Assembly (NCBI GenBank): GCA_023412215.1
Contig: JAEYNX010000003.1
Span: 354,086-418,085, forward strand
Direction: 5' to 3'
Origin: Bacillota bacterium
Lineage (GTDB): Bacteria > Bacillota > Clostridia > Oscillospirales > Ruminococcaceae
DNA length: 64,000 nucleotides
Under the pieces are notes generated by a model. It made no database searches, was not told the origin of the DNA, and saw only the letters and a list, made by a program, of their open reading frames with translations. Shown here piece by piece: positions 17,995 to 26,639 of this stretch (positions within the stretch are counted from its first letter, which is position 1; each line of letters begins with the position of its first letter). The translations under genes and the position numbers were made by a program.

Positions 17995-18732
17995 TTAAAT
18001 TTTACTTCTATATTGTGTAATTGTCATACCAGTATACTTTTTTACTAATGTAGAAAAATAATTTGGGTCTTCCACGCCAACCATGGCGCCGACCTCGTAT
18101 GCCTTGATGTCGGTGTTGCGCAAATATTCCAAGGCTTTTTCAATGCGCGCCTTATTCACGTAGTCGCGGAAGGAGATTCCCTTGCGGTGCTTGAACATCC
18201 GGCTGAGGTAGCTCGAGTTCATAAAAAAGTACTGTGCCGTCTGCGCCAGCGAAAGCCGCGGGCTAGAAAGATTATCCAGTATGTATTTTTCAATATTGTT
18301 CATCTGTTCAGAGCCGTACACCGCAACGGTTTTTTGGTCCTCCGGCTCGGGGCAGGGGTACTTTGACCGAATACGGAAAAGGCTCGCCATAAACTCCTTC
18401 TCGTCCACCGGCTTTAGGATATAATCCTCAATGCCGATTTTAATGCCCTGCCGTGCAAACTCAAAATCGCCGTAGCCGGTCACCACAACCACGTGGATAT
18501 CGGGATACAGCTCCCGCATGCGGCGGCTCATCTCAATGCCGTTGACTATGGGCATGTTAATGTCGGTCACCACAATGTCGGGGATATTCTCATCGAGCGT
18601 ATCCAGCGCCTCATAGGCCGAGGCCGCTTCCCCGATGATGGTAAAATCCTGCGAATAGGCGCTGATATAGGTTTTAAGGAGCATACGAACAAGGCTTTCA
18701 TCTTCCACAAGCAGTATCTTATGCGGTCTCAT
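17995..18732 (-). CDS. YesN-like response regulator with AraC-type DNA-binding domain
   Basis: 245 residues. The receiver domain (1-120) has the acidic pair in VEDES and the phospho-acceptor Asp in DIVVTDINMP near residue 55, with a conserved Lys in YILKPVD. The C-terminal AraC/XylS helix-turn-helix pair (about 150-245) reads LAQTAQYFFMNSSYLSRMFK and VGAMVGVEDPNYFSTLVKK. Its start overlaps the kinase stop (ATGA). It probably activates the adjacent sugar transporter genes. Confidence 0.93.
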   Translation of the reverse strand: MRPHKILLVEDESLVRMLLKTYISAYSQDFTIIGEAASAYEALDTLDENIPDIVVTDINMPIVNGIEMSRRMRELYPDIHVVVVTGYGDFEFARQGIKIGIEDYILKPVDEKEFMASLFRIRSKYPCPEPEDQKTVAVYGSEQMNNIEKYILDNLSSPRLSLAQTAQYFFMNSSYLSRMFKHRKGISFRDYVNKARIEKALEYLRNTDIKAYEVGAMVGVEDPNYFSTLVKKYTGMTITQYRSKI

Positions 18733-20420
18733 TCAAGAACCTCCTCATCAATCGAAATAAGCACCTGCGTTCCCGCGCCAAGCGTGCTTTTAATCTCAAA
18801 CCGGCTTCGCGTGCCGTAGATAATGGCAATTCGCTTCATGGTTGCGCCCAGCCCGACGCTTTCGCCGGCCATTACCTCCTCCAGCTTTTCGGGCTCCATG
18901 CCGATTCCGTTGTCACGCACCTCGATATACAAGGTGCCCTGCACCAGCCGGGTCTCAATGGCAATCACCCCGTCGGGTACAGCCCCGCGGATGCCGTGGT
19001 AGATGGCGTTTTCAACCAAAGGCTGCAGTATCATCTTCGGGATGGAGTATTTTAAGGTTTCGGGCTGGATGCTGTAGGTTATCTCGAAGAGGTCGCTGTA
19101 ACGCATCTGCTGGATGTATACATAGGAGCGGATAGACTCCAGCTCCTGCTCGAGCAGCACCATTTCCTTGCCGTTGTTCAGGCTGATGCGGTAGAAATCC
19201 CCCAGCGCCTTGATGGTCTCGGTTACCTCTTGGGTCCGGCCCATCACGGCCAGCGAGTTGATGGAATCGAGCGTATTATATAAGAAGTGCGGCTTGATCT
19301 GCGCCATGGTAATTTCAAGCTCCGCATTGCGCAGCGCCTTCTGTTCCTCAACAATGGTGTTGAGCAGCACCTGGATTTTGTCAATCATCACGTTATAAAC
19401 GTCCTGCAGCGTACCAAACTCATCCTTGGCGGTCACCTGCTCCACGTGTTCAAAGTGCCCGTTGTATACCCCTTTCATCGAGACGATCAGCTTTTCAATC
19501 GGGCGCGGTATGTAGTTGGATATCCAGATGGAGCCGAAGATAATCATAATGCCGTTGATGGCGATGGTGGCTGCCACCATAATGGTGAAGATACTCGTGG
19601 GTATGGAGAGATCATGTATCGGGATGCACCTGACAAAGTACATGTTTAGCCCCGTGTTTTTCACCCCTACCACTACGACGCCCCCCTCCTTGGTGCGCTT
19701 GATGGTCGAGAATACATCGCCCTTCTGTGCCAGTTCCCGTATCTGGTCGTCGCTGATGGCGTTCTCCTTATTGTTTTTCACGACACAGGGAACACCGTTA
19801 AGGTCGATCATCTTAAACGGTTCGTTCCCGCTGTTAAACAGCTTGTCAAACTCCATATACAGGCAAAGCACACCGATGGGCTCTAGTGTTTTTAGGCTGC
19901 GCACCAGCCTGAAAAAGGTGAGGTAGCGTATGCCGTCGCCCTGCGAGCCGTCCGCGTTCTCCACCACGAGATACCCGCCGTTGCGGTCCACCAAGGCAGG
20001 ATAAAAGGCGGAGTTTTTAATATCCTTATAGGTAATGTCCTTGAGCACCCGTTTTTCGGAAAAATAAAGCCGCCCGTCGTTTCGGAACAGGTACGCGGCC
20101 GAGATGTTGGCGTTAAAGCTGATATAGGATTTCAGGTAGCTGGTTGCTCTACTGTCGTACTCCCACTGGTTCTCGCTGAGGGCATCCTGCACCAGCTGGC
20201 TTGCGATGATGATCTTGGAGGTTTCGGTCACATCCTGCAGGATGACGTCGTAAGCGCGGTTATCCGATTTAATCGTCTCCACCGCGATGTCCTGCACGAT
20301 GTTGTCGACAACATAGTTATTCAGCAGAAAAAACACCCCCAAACTGATGGAGATGCTGATGGCAATTAAAATAGCATAGCACACCATGATTTTATAACGC
20401 AGGGTCAACTTGTTGAGCAT
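18729..20420 (-). CDS. YesM-like sensor histidine kinase
   Basis: 563 residues. Two membrane helices (about 12-38 and 275-300) flank a roughly 240-residue extracytoplasmic sensor domain. A HAMP linker, a His kinase domain with phospho-acceptor motif QIKPHFLYNTLDSINS (near residue 380) and an ATPase domain with VRDNGIGM follow. This is the LytS/YesM class that senses sugars or oligosaccharides together with a binding protein. The ATG at 20420 is preferred over the GTG at 20426, which sits too close to GGAGG. Confidence 0.92.
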   Translation of the reverse strand: MLNKLTLRYKIMVCYAILIAISISISLGVFFLLNNYVVDNIVQDIAVETIKSDNRAYDVILQDVTETSKIIIASQLVQDALSENQWEYDSRATSYLKSYISFNANISAAYLFRNDGRLYFSEKRVLKDITYKDIKNSAFYPALVDRNGGYLVVENADGSQGDGIRYLTFFRLVRSLKTLEPIGVLCLYMEFDKLFNSGNEPFKMIDLNGVPCVVKNNKENAISDDQIRELAQKGDVFSTIKRTKEGGVVVVGVKNTGLNMYFVRCIPIHDLSIPTSIFTIMVAATIAINGIMIIFGSIWISNYIPRPIEKLIVSMKGVYNGHFEHVEQVTAKDEFGTLQDVYNVMIDKIQVLLNTIVEEQKALRNAELEITMAQIKPHFLYNTLDSINSLAVMGRTQEVTETIKALGDFYRISLNNGKEMVLLEQELESIRSYVYIQQMRYSDLFEITYSIQPETLKYSIPKMILQPLVENAIYHGIRGAVPDGVIAIETRLVQGTLYIEVRDNGIGMEPEKLEEVMAGESVGLGATMKRIAIIYGTRSRFEIKSTLGAGTQVLISIDEEVLE

Positions 20421-20798
20421 AGCCACGCCTCCATGTATCCTCAGAGCAATGTCAAAGATGTGGGTTTATCAGCATGTCTAAGGCTTGCCTGTAAAAAACG
20501 TGCGGTGATATATTTTGAGTATTAACCGTCATGGTATTTTTCTTTTTACAAACAACGCCTATTTCCTTGCCGCGGTTATACAGTAATTGCAGTGCAATAT
20601 TCATTGCGGTGTGCTTTATTCATAGTATGTACTAAAAGAACAATACCACATTTCAACAGGAAATGTGAAGTGCTTTATTGCGAAATTAACAAAAAATATT
20701 CTGGAAATATACCGTTTATGAAATTTTTTGTGCAAATAAAGGCAAAATACCGCCCGGACTGCGGCCTAGGCGGTATTTTCAATGAACATATTACGATA
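20421..20798. other. Intergenic region, YesM-like kinase to nitroreductase
   Basis: 378 bases, AT-rich, with no plausible gene. It must hold the promoter of the minus-strand kinase operon and contains the nitroreductase terminator at its right end. Confidence 0.6.
20744..20779 (-). terminator. Terminator of the nitroreductase gene
   Basis: Perfect 11-bp stem AAAATACCGCC (20744-20754) / GGCGGTATTTT (20769-20779), 20 bases past the stop on the minus strand, ending in a T-run. Confidence 0.85.
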
Positions 20799-21317
20799 CT
20801 AAAAGCTTTCTTCAAACACGGTCACGCTCAAGGGTACGCGCAGCTGGTCGTGCCGTTCCGGGGATGCGGGCTCACATGCCGCGTAGCCGATAAGCAGAAT
20901 ATTTACCGGCTCAATCGAACTGGGGATGTTGAACTCCTGACGGATGACGGCCGGGTTAAAGGCGCAAATCCAAACGCTGTCCAGGCCCTGTTCCGCCGCG
21001 CAGAGCATCATATGGTCGGTGATAATGGACGCGTCGATGTCTGCGGAATCCTTGCCGTCGTAGGCCCGCTTCCACGATTTCTCATGGTCGGCACAGACAA
21101 TAAGGGCGAGAGGGGCGTTAAAGGTTCGGTAGCCCTTAACGAGTTTCGCCAGCCCTTCGGGGGACTTTACCACCAAAACCCTCTGAGGCTGGTTGTTGCA
21201 GGCGGTGGGCGCCACACGTCCCGCCTCTAAAATCAGCTTTAGCTTCTCAGGTTCCACAGGCTTGTTTTGATAGTTTCTTGCGGAATAGCGTTTTTTGGCC
21301 AACTCTAAAAAACTCAT
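20799..21317 (-). CDS. Nitroreductase family flavoprotein
   Basis: 172 residues, a short member of the NAD(P)H-dependent FMN nitroreductase family. The family start SVRNF-like motif is here RYSARNYQNKPV, followed by the FMN-site segment APTACNNQP (near 36-44). It also has a DASIITDHMML helix and GLDSVWICAFNP. It presumably reduces nitro or quinone compounds; the natural substrate is not deducible. It is a single-gene unit with GGAGG before the ATG and a strong terminator behind. Confidence 0.9.
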   Translation of the reverse strand: MSFLELAKKRYSARNYQNKPVEPEKLKLILEAGRVAPTACNNQPQRVLVVKSPEGLAKLVKGYRTFNAPLALIVCADHEKSWKRAYDGKDSADIDASIITDHMMLCAAEQGLDSVWICAFNPAVIRQEFNIPSSIEPVNILLIGYAACEPASPERHDQLRVPLSVTVFEESF

Positions 21318-21502
21318 TTGTCATACCTCCGTTTATATCGTTGTCAATAGGATGAACCACTTGTCGGCGGTTTATCAGCCTAGAAAGAAATTGCCGTTTT
21401 CATTGTAGGTGCACCGGTCACAGGCCCCGACTAGTTTCTGGCCGCTTCTGTTACAACAGGGGATGTCATGCACTTCGTTTTATTGTTTCCTCCCACATAA
21501 AG

Positions 21503-23473
21503 CTAAGAGTTTGTCTGAGATAAAGCGTTTCTTTTATAAAGAATCCACCTCGCGCGGTCGAGCGGGTTTATTCCGCGCCTTTTGGCGATGGCGCCAAGCT
21601 CGACGGGGCATTGCTTGTAGCCGTAAAAACGGCTGCTTACCACCGCCCGGCCCGAGGTGAGTATCCCAAGCTTGATGGGGTAATCGAGCGAGGTTGCCAC
21701 GGGGATATGCGCTTCCACGGTGAAATTACCCGAGCGTATCACGGGTGAATCGTACTCTGCCCGCATTAAAAGCAGATCGCCGATAATCTTGCCCAAGAAA
21801 TCCTCCTGTGCGCTGATTCTCATGGCCACAATCGGCTCGAGCAGGGTGGTTCCGGCGTTGGTCAGGCCGTCCATCACGGCAATGGGGGTAGCGAGGAAAA
21901 AGTCCATCGGGTGGGTGTGTACGATGTGATGCTCGCCGCCTATCAGCGTCACCTTCAGGTCGGTCACCTGCCAGCCGTACAGCCCCTGCTTTAAGGTCTC
22001 CTGCACAGAGGCTTCTACATGGTGCTGGTACCTTAAAAAGATGTCGTTATTCGATACTGTAGATGTATACTCAAGGCCGGAGCCGGGGCGGCCCGGTTCA
22101 ATCAACAGCCGCACAATCGCCCAGCAGGGCTTGGGCATGGTATAGGCCTCAAACCCCTCGGCGGTGCCGATAGGAGTTTCTTTGTAGATTACCGACGGCG
22201 CGGAAAAGCCCACCTCTAAATTATACCGCTCTTTTAAAAGGGCCGCAATAATCTCCAGTTGAATGGTGCCGGTGATCTTGATTTGAATCTCCTGCTCCTC
22301 GCTGAGATACTCCATATCCAGCAGAGGGTCTTCGTCACTGAGCTCCCGCAGCGCGGTGAGCAGTGCGGCAAGCTCGGTGCCTGCCTGCGGCAGCACCTTC
22401 ACCTTCAAAAGGGGCACCGCCAGCTTGTAGCCGCTTCGGCTGCCCGCTGTGCCGATGACGTCACCGATCTGGATGGAGGAAAGCCCGCATACCGCCGCGA
22501 TATCTCCGGCGTTCACCTCGCCGATATCGGTGTACTTCCCCCCGAATACCCGCCGTATCTGCGTAATCTTCTGGATTTTGTCGCAGGAGGGGATATACAC
22601 ACTGTCTCTGTTCTTTAGGCTGCCGCCGAACAGACGTACATGCGCGATCTTGCCCATGGTTTTATCGTGCTCGATCTTATATACGATCCCGGAGAGCACG
22701 TCGTTCTGAGCGTTCTCCGACCCGTCCATAAACTTTACTATAAACTCAAGCAGCTCCTTTATCCCCACGCCCATTGCGGCGCTGGTATACAGTACCGGCA
22801 TCATCTGCGCGCTGTTGACCGCCGCGCGAAGCCGCTCTTTGAGATATGCGGGGGAAACGGCGGCGCCTGAAAGATACCGCTCAAGCAGGGCAGGCTCCAA
22901 ATCCGCTAACGCCAGTACGCATTCCTCCAAAAAGGCGGTATCGGTAAACTCTTTTTTTACAACCGCACAGTCCTTCTCGCCCTGCCGCAATACCTCTTGA
23001 AGAGTCAAGACGGCGGGGGAGAACTGGGCCTTTATATCGGCGGTGATTTGGTCGACATCGCTGCCGACCCGGTCGATCTTATTGATAACGAGGAGGGTGG
23101 GCGTCTTCGTCTGTTTAAGCGCCTCAAACAGCAGTTCAGTCTGCGCCTGAATCCCCTCCACCGCGGAGATTACCAGCACGGCACAGTCCAAGATAGAAAG
23201 GCTTCTTTCCACCTCGCCGCTGAAATCCACATGGCCGGGGGTGTCGATAATATTAACAGAGCAGTCGCCTTGCGCAATTCTAACCGAGGATGCCTTTACC
23301 GAGATCCCCCGGGACCTTTCGATAGTAAGCCAGTCGGTCTGGGCGGTGCCGTCGTCCACGTATCCTTTCTTGCGCAGCTCCCCCGAGCAGTAGAGCAGTT
23401 GCTCGGTAAGGGAGGTCTTACCGGCGTCTACATGGGCCACAATTCCGAGATTGATTATCTTTAAAGCGTTCAA
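21503..23473 (-). CDS. TetM/TetO-like ribosome-protection GTPase
   Basis: 656 residues with the EF-G-like organisation of tetracycline ribosomal protection proteins (TetM is 639). The GTPase motifs are AHVDAGKT (13-20), RGIS (55-58; the usual Thr of RGIT is Ser), DTPGH (77-81) and NKID (131-134). These are followed by EF-G domains II-V with the late GLYGWQVTDLKVTL segment. The start is a TTG with GGGAGG six bases upstream. It is divergent from classical TetM/O/W as I remember them, so drug resistance is likely but not certain; a housekeeping or other ribosome-rescue role is possible. No Tet leader peptide or conjugative element genes are nearby. Confidence 0.8.
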   Translation of the reverse strand: MNALKIINLGIVAHVDAGKTSLTEQLLYCSGELRKKGYVDDGTAQTDWLTIERSRGISVKASSVRIAQGDCSVNIIDTPGHVDFSGEVERSLSILDCAVLVISAVEGIQAQTELLFEALKQTKTPTLLVINKIDRVGSDVDQITADIKAQFSPAVLTLQEVLRQGEKDCAVVKKEFTDTAFLEECVLALADLEPALLERYLSGAAVSPAYLKERLRAAVNSAQMMPVLYTSAAMGVGIKELLEFIVKFMDGSENAQNDVLSGIVYKIEHDKTMGKIAHVRLFGGSLKNRDSVYIPSCDKIQKITQIRRVFGGKYTDIGEVNAGDIAAVCGLSSIQIGDVIGTAGSRSGYKLAVPLLKVKVLPQAGTELAALLTALRELSDEDPLLDMEYLSEEQEIQIKITGTIQLEIIAALLKERYNLEVGFSAPSVIYKETPIGTAEGFEAYTMPKPCWAIVRLLIEPGRPGSGLEYTSTVSNNDIFLRYQHHVEASVQETLKQGLYGWQVTDLKVTLIGGEHHIVHTHPMDFFLATPIAVMDGLTNAGTTLLEPIVAMRISAQEDFLGKIIGDLLLMRAEYDSPVIRSGNFTVEAHIPVATSLDYPIKLGILTSGRAVVSSRFYGYKQCPVELGAIAKRRGINPLDRARWILYKRNALSQTNS

Positions 23474-23561
23474 CCAGACCCTCCCAACCCTTCATCCATT
23501 CGTGACAGGTGCGTTATTTAGCCGAAGCATATCGTGCCTTGAATCATCCTATTTCTCCCCA

Positions 23562-23590
23562 ATTATAATGTACATGCCTGCTAAAATCAA
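23562..23590 (-). promoter_or_regulatory. Promoter of the TetM-like gene
   Basis: On the minus strand, -35 TTGATT (23590-23585), 17-base spacer, -10 TATAAT (23567-23562). The leader to the TTG start is about 80 bases and shows no evident attenuator. Confidence 0.7.
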
Positions 23591-23662
23591 CCATGATGCG
23601 AGAATAGGCAGGCGACCGGGGCACACTAAGGCCTAGATGGTATATGCGGGGAGGTGATGGGT

Positions 23663-25396
23663 ATGGCTGGTATTAGAAATCTGCTTTATCGGCATCGGTT
23701 GTTCCTGTCTGTTTCACTGCTCGCAGCCCTCTCTCTGATTTACTTACTTCGGAGCCCCTTTGGCTTCGACTGGTCGGACGAAGCCTACTACTGCGCCCTC
23801 TCCAACCGCTTTTTAACAGGGGATAAGCTGTTCGAAAACGCCTGGGACATTCACCAGTCGGGTGCCGTCATCACGCTGCCGCTCTTGGTGCTTTTCCGCT
23901 TTTTCAATCATGGTAGCAACGACGGGGTACTGCTGTTTTTAAGAATCATCTTTATTGCGGCACAGTCTTTAACTGCATTCTACATGTTCTACCTGCTTCG
24001 CAAAAGGTACCGGCTCATCACCGCATTTACCGCTGCCGCCGTATACCTCTCCTTCGTGCCGTTCTGCATTAACAGCTTTAGCTACAATACTTGGTCGTTA
24101 TTGTTTTTAACCCTTTCAGTACTTTTGATCTATCCTTGGGATACATCCAATCGGCTTGCCCGAATAAAGCATTTTTTGGGCGGGCGTACCTTTGCATTGG
24201 CTGTTCAGGCCTATCCGTTTGTCCTTCTCACAGTGCCTGTGTTCACTGGATATTATTTCATGAAGCGAACAGAACTGCGCAAGAATAGATTGTACCTGTT
24301 CTGGGCCGGCGGCGTGCTCGTAACAGGTTTGTGCTTTGTACTGCTTGTATGCATCAATTCGTCGTTTGCGGGGCTTATAAACAATCTGCCCTATCTGCTT
24401 TCAGACCCGGAGCATCCCTTTACCGGTATACCGGCGTTGCTCCGCCGACTATTTGCGCTTACCGTGGATATTTTCGGCTATCCGCTCTATGGGGTGGCGG
24501 CGGTTACGCTGTCCGCGCTGGGGTGCTCTTTTTTGCGCAACAGCAAAACGGTATCTGCGCTTAAACACATCCTGTATCTTTTATCGATCCTGCTTTACTC
24601 TATACTCCTGTACAGGATACTCTCAAGCGAAGCCCTCTTAACCACAAAAATCAACCTTTTAACGCTGCCGCTCACGCTGATAGGCCCTGCCATCTATTTC
24701 TTAAATGGCCGCAAGCATGACGCTTCGGTTTACCTCTACCTGTTCGGCCTGCTCTATTCCTTTTTGGTGCTGCTCGGTACCAACAACAACCTTTACGGCT
24801 GCTCCTATGCACTGATCCTATCCGCTGTCGCGGTCATCCTCTATTGCGGGAAGATCACCATCCCGTTCAGCCATCAACGGTACAAGCAGTATGTCGGTAA
24901 AGCCGTTTTGTTCTGCTTATCCGCTTCCTTATTAATTAGTATAGGCTTCACCCGAATAACGCAGGTTTACCGCGACCTTCCGCTGCAATATCTGGTACAG
25001 CGCATAGATTCAGGGCCCGCGAGGGGGATAGTCACCTCTGCCGAATCCGCCCGCAAGTATGACGAGATTATCGCGGCGATCGACCGCTACGCGCCAGCCG
25101 AGGGCACCGCGTTCTATACGGCGCTGCTGCCCTTTGGATATCTGCATAAGGATTTACAACCGGCGACACCGGCCGTCTGGACGACGCCGCTGAATTCCCC
25201 CCGCTTAAGCCGATATTATGCGCTGCACCCGGAGTTTAGGCCGGACTTTGTGATGATTGTAAATAAAGGCTACGGCGTTCATAACGAGAACAACCCTTTT
25301 GAAGGGGAGCTTGCACAGTATCTGAGTTCGGGAGCTTTTAAAAAGATAGACCTTACGTGCGGAACCGTCTATGTGAATCAGCGGCAGCGCAAATAG
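23663..25396 (+). CDS. GT-C-like multi-pass membrane protein (putative glycosyltransferase)
   Basis: 577 residues with about 11-12 hydrophobic helices and a soluble C-terminal region (about 470-577). After the first helix it has FDWSDEAYYCAL. An acidic pair in the first external loop is the hallmark of GT-C enzymes such as the PMT and ArnT families, which use polyprenyl-phosphate sugars. The function is inferred from that loop and the topology only; sequence identity was not testable. The start is set at the ATG 23663, eight bases after GGGGAGG; ATG 23657 is closer to the site. It is a single gene between divergent and convergent neighbours. Confidence 0.7.
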   Translation: MAGIRNLLYRHRLFLSVSLLAALSLIYLLRSPFGFDWSDEAYYCALSNRFLTGDKLFENAWDIHQSGAVITLPLLVLFRFFNHGSNDGVLLFLRIIFIAAQSLTAFYMFYLLRKRYRLITAFTAAAVYLSFVPFCINSFSYNTWSLLFLTLSVLLIYPWDTSNRLARIKHFLGGRTFALAVQAYPFVLLTVPVFTGYYFMKRTELRKNRLYLFWAGGVLVTGLCFVLLVCINSSFAGLINNLPYLLSDPEHPFTGIPALLRRLFALTVDIFGYPLYGVAAVTLSALGCSFLRNSKTVSALKHILYLLSILLYSILLYRILSSEALLTTKINLLTLPLTLIGPAIYFLNGRKHDASVYLYLFGLLYSFLVLLGTNNNLYGCSYALILSAVAVILYCGKITIPFSHQRYKQYVGKAVLFCLSASLLISIGFTRITQVYRDLPLQYLVQRIDSGPARGIVTSAESARKYDEIIAAIDRYAPAEGTAFYTALLPFGYLHKDLQPATPAVWTTPLNSPRLSRYYALHPEFRPDFVMIVNKGYGVHNENNPFEGELAQYLSSGAFKKIDLTCGTVYVNQRQRK

Positions 25397-25419
25397 AAGA
25401 ACCTTTTCCGGCAATAAAT

Positions 25420-25449
25420 AAGGTGCCATCCCATACAGGGCGGCACCTT
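25420..25449. terminator. Bidirectional terminator, GT-C gene / PotD-like gene
   Basis: Hairpin AAGGTGCC (25420-25427) with GGCACCTT (25442-25449) between the convergent stops at 25396 and 25472. Confidence 0.65.
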
Positions 25450-25471
25450 GCGTAATACGGATAAAGCCGGA

Positions 25472-26515
25472 TTATTCGGTAAATTCTGTCCAGATGTCGT
25501 TGTAGCTTTCGAGCACGTCGGGGGCCAGATCGCGCACGCCGAGACCGCGCTGAATGGCTTCGTTGGGGATGTTCTTGGCGGGGTTTTCGCGGAAGGATTC
25601 ATCCATCAGCTCCATCGCGGCGGCGTTGGGGTTGGTGTAGGGGAAGGCCTCGGTGATCATCTTGCTGGTTTCGGGCTCCAGAATGAAATTGATAAGCTTC
25701 TCGGCCCACTCCTTGTTCTTGGAGCCTTTCGCCACGCAGAGGCTGTCGAGGAACAGATACTGCCCCTCTTTGGGGAATACAATCTTTACATCGGGGTTTT
25801 CCTCGTTGGCAATGGCAATCTCCGCGCTGTAGATGACGCCCGCGGTGGCCTCTCCGCTGATCATGGCGGTTTTGGGCGAGTCGCTGTCTAAAAGCTTAAT
25901 GTTGGGCTTAAGCTCCATCAGCTTGGCCTTGGTCTGCTCCAGCTTCGCGGGGTCGCTTTCATTGTAGTCAAAGCCCAGCATCACGTTGACGGCGCCGATG
26001 ATTACCCTGAAATCGTCGATAAGCACCAGCGAGTTTTTAAACTGCGGGTCAAACAGGTCGGCGTAGGAGGTAATCTCCTTACTTACCTTCGCGGTGTTTA
26101 CACAGATGGTGCCTACGCCGCCTAAGTAGGGCACCGAGTAGGTGTTCTCGGGGTCATACCACGGCTTTAAATAGCCGCTGGAGATGTTCTTGATATTGGG
26201 GATGTTGTCGTAGTCGAGCGTCTCAAGCAGGCCCTCGTTGCCCATCTTCTCTATGTACATCTCGGCGACATCCACCACATCGTAGGTGCCCGCGGGGGCG
26301 CTTTTCACCTTGGCGTACATGTCGGCAATCGACGAGAAGGTGGTCATGTTCACCTTTACACCGTACTTTTCCTCAAATTTGTCCAGCACCGACTGAGGGA
26401 GGTATTCCGTCCAGATAAAGATACTGAGTTCAGGTTTCGCCTTGGCTCCGGCGCAGCCGGTAAAGAGACCGACAGCCAGCACCAGAATGAGCGCGACAGA
26501 TAAGATTCGTTTCAT
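25472..26515 (-). CDS. potD: Spermidine/putrescine-binding lipoprotein (PotD type, copy 1)
   Basis: 347 residues. Signal peptide with lipobox FTGC (Cys about 21), then the PotD-type start LSIFIWTEYLPQ, KFEEKYGVKVNMTTF and the late SDSPKTAMISGEAT segment. It is a close paralogue of 33945-34991. It lies last on the strand of the agmatine genes, 124 bases after the amidohydrolase, with a small GC hairpin (26604-26622) between. It may feed the PotABC importer encoded 5 kb away with another ligand (agmatine, carbamoylputrescine or an acylated polyamine); that is inference. Confidence 0.88.
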   Translation of the reverse strand: MKRILSVALILVLAVGLFTGCAGAKAKPELSIFIWTEYLPQSVLDKFEEKYGVKVNMTTFSSIADMYAKVKSAPAGTYDVVDVAEMYIEKMGNEGLLETLDYDNIPNIKNISSGYLKPWYDPENTYSVPYLGGVGTICVNTAKVSKEITSYADLFDPQFKNSLVLIDDFRVIIGAVNVMLGFDYNESDPAKLEQTKAKLMELKPNIKLLDSDSPKTAMISGEATAGVIYSAEIAIANEENPDVKIVFPKEGQYLFLDSLCVAKGSKNKEWAEKLINFILEPETSKMITEAFPYTNPNAAAMELMDESFRENPAKNIPNEAIQRGLGVRDLAPDVLESYNDIWTEFTE

Positions 26516-26603
26516 GGTTTTTTCTCCTTCTCATATTTTTGGTTCCACGCTATGAGCCCTTGCCGCAAATAACCCCTTGCAGCCACTCAATATGTAAAGA
26601 CCG

Positions 26604-26622
26604 CCCGCCGCTTTGCGGCGGG
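26604..26622 (-). promoter_or_regulatory. Intercistronic hairpin before potD copy 1
   Basis: CCCGCCGC / GCGGCGGG, 8 bp with a 3-base loop. There is no T-run on the minus strand side, so a processing or stabilising stem-loop is as likely as a terminator. Confidence 0.5.
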
Positions 26623-26639
26623 ATGATCAGTACGCCATT

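Noticed and set aside
20640..20760. Fourth copy of the palindromic element
   Set aside because: CGTTTATG, TTTTTTGTG and AAAGGC words occur in a similar order, but spacing and stems do not match.
21503..23473. Plain elongation factor G
   Set aside because: The length and organisation fit ribosome-protection proteins (about 640 residues) and not EF-G (about 690), although function remains open.
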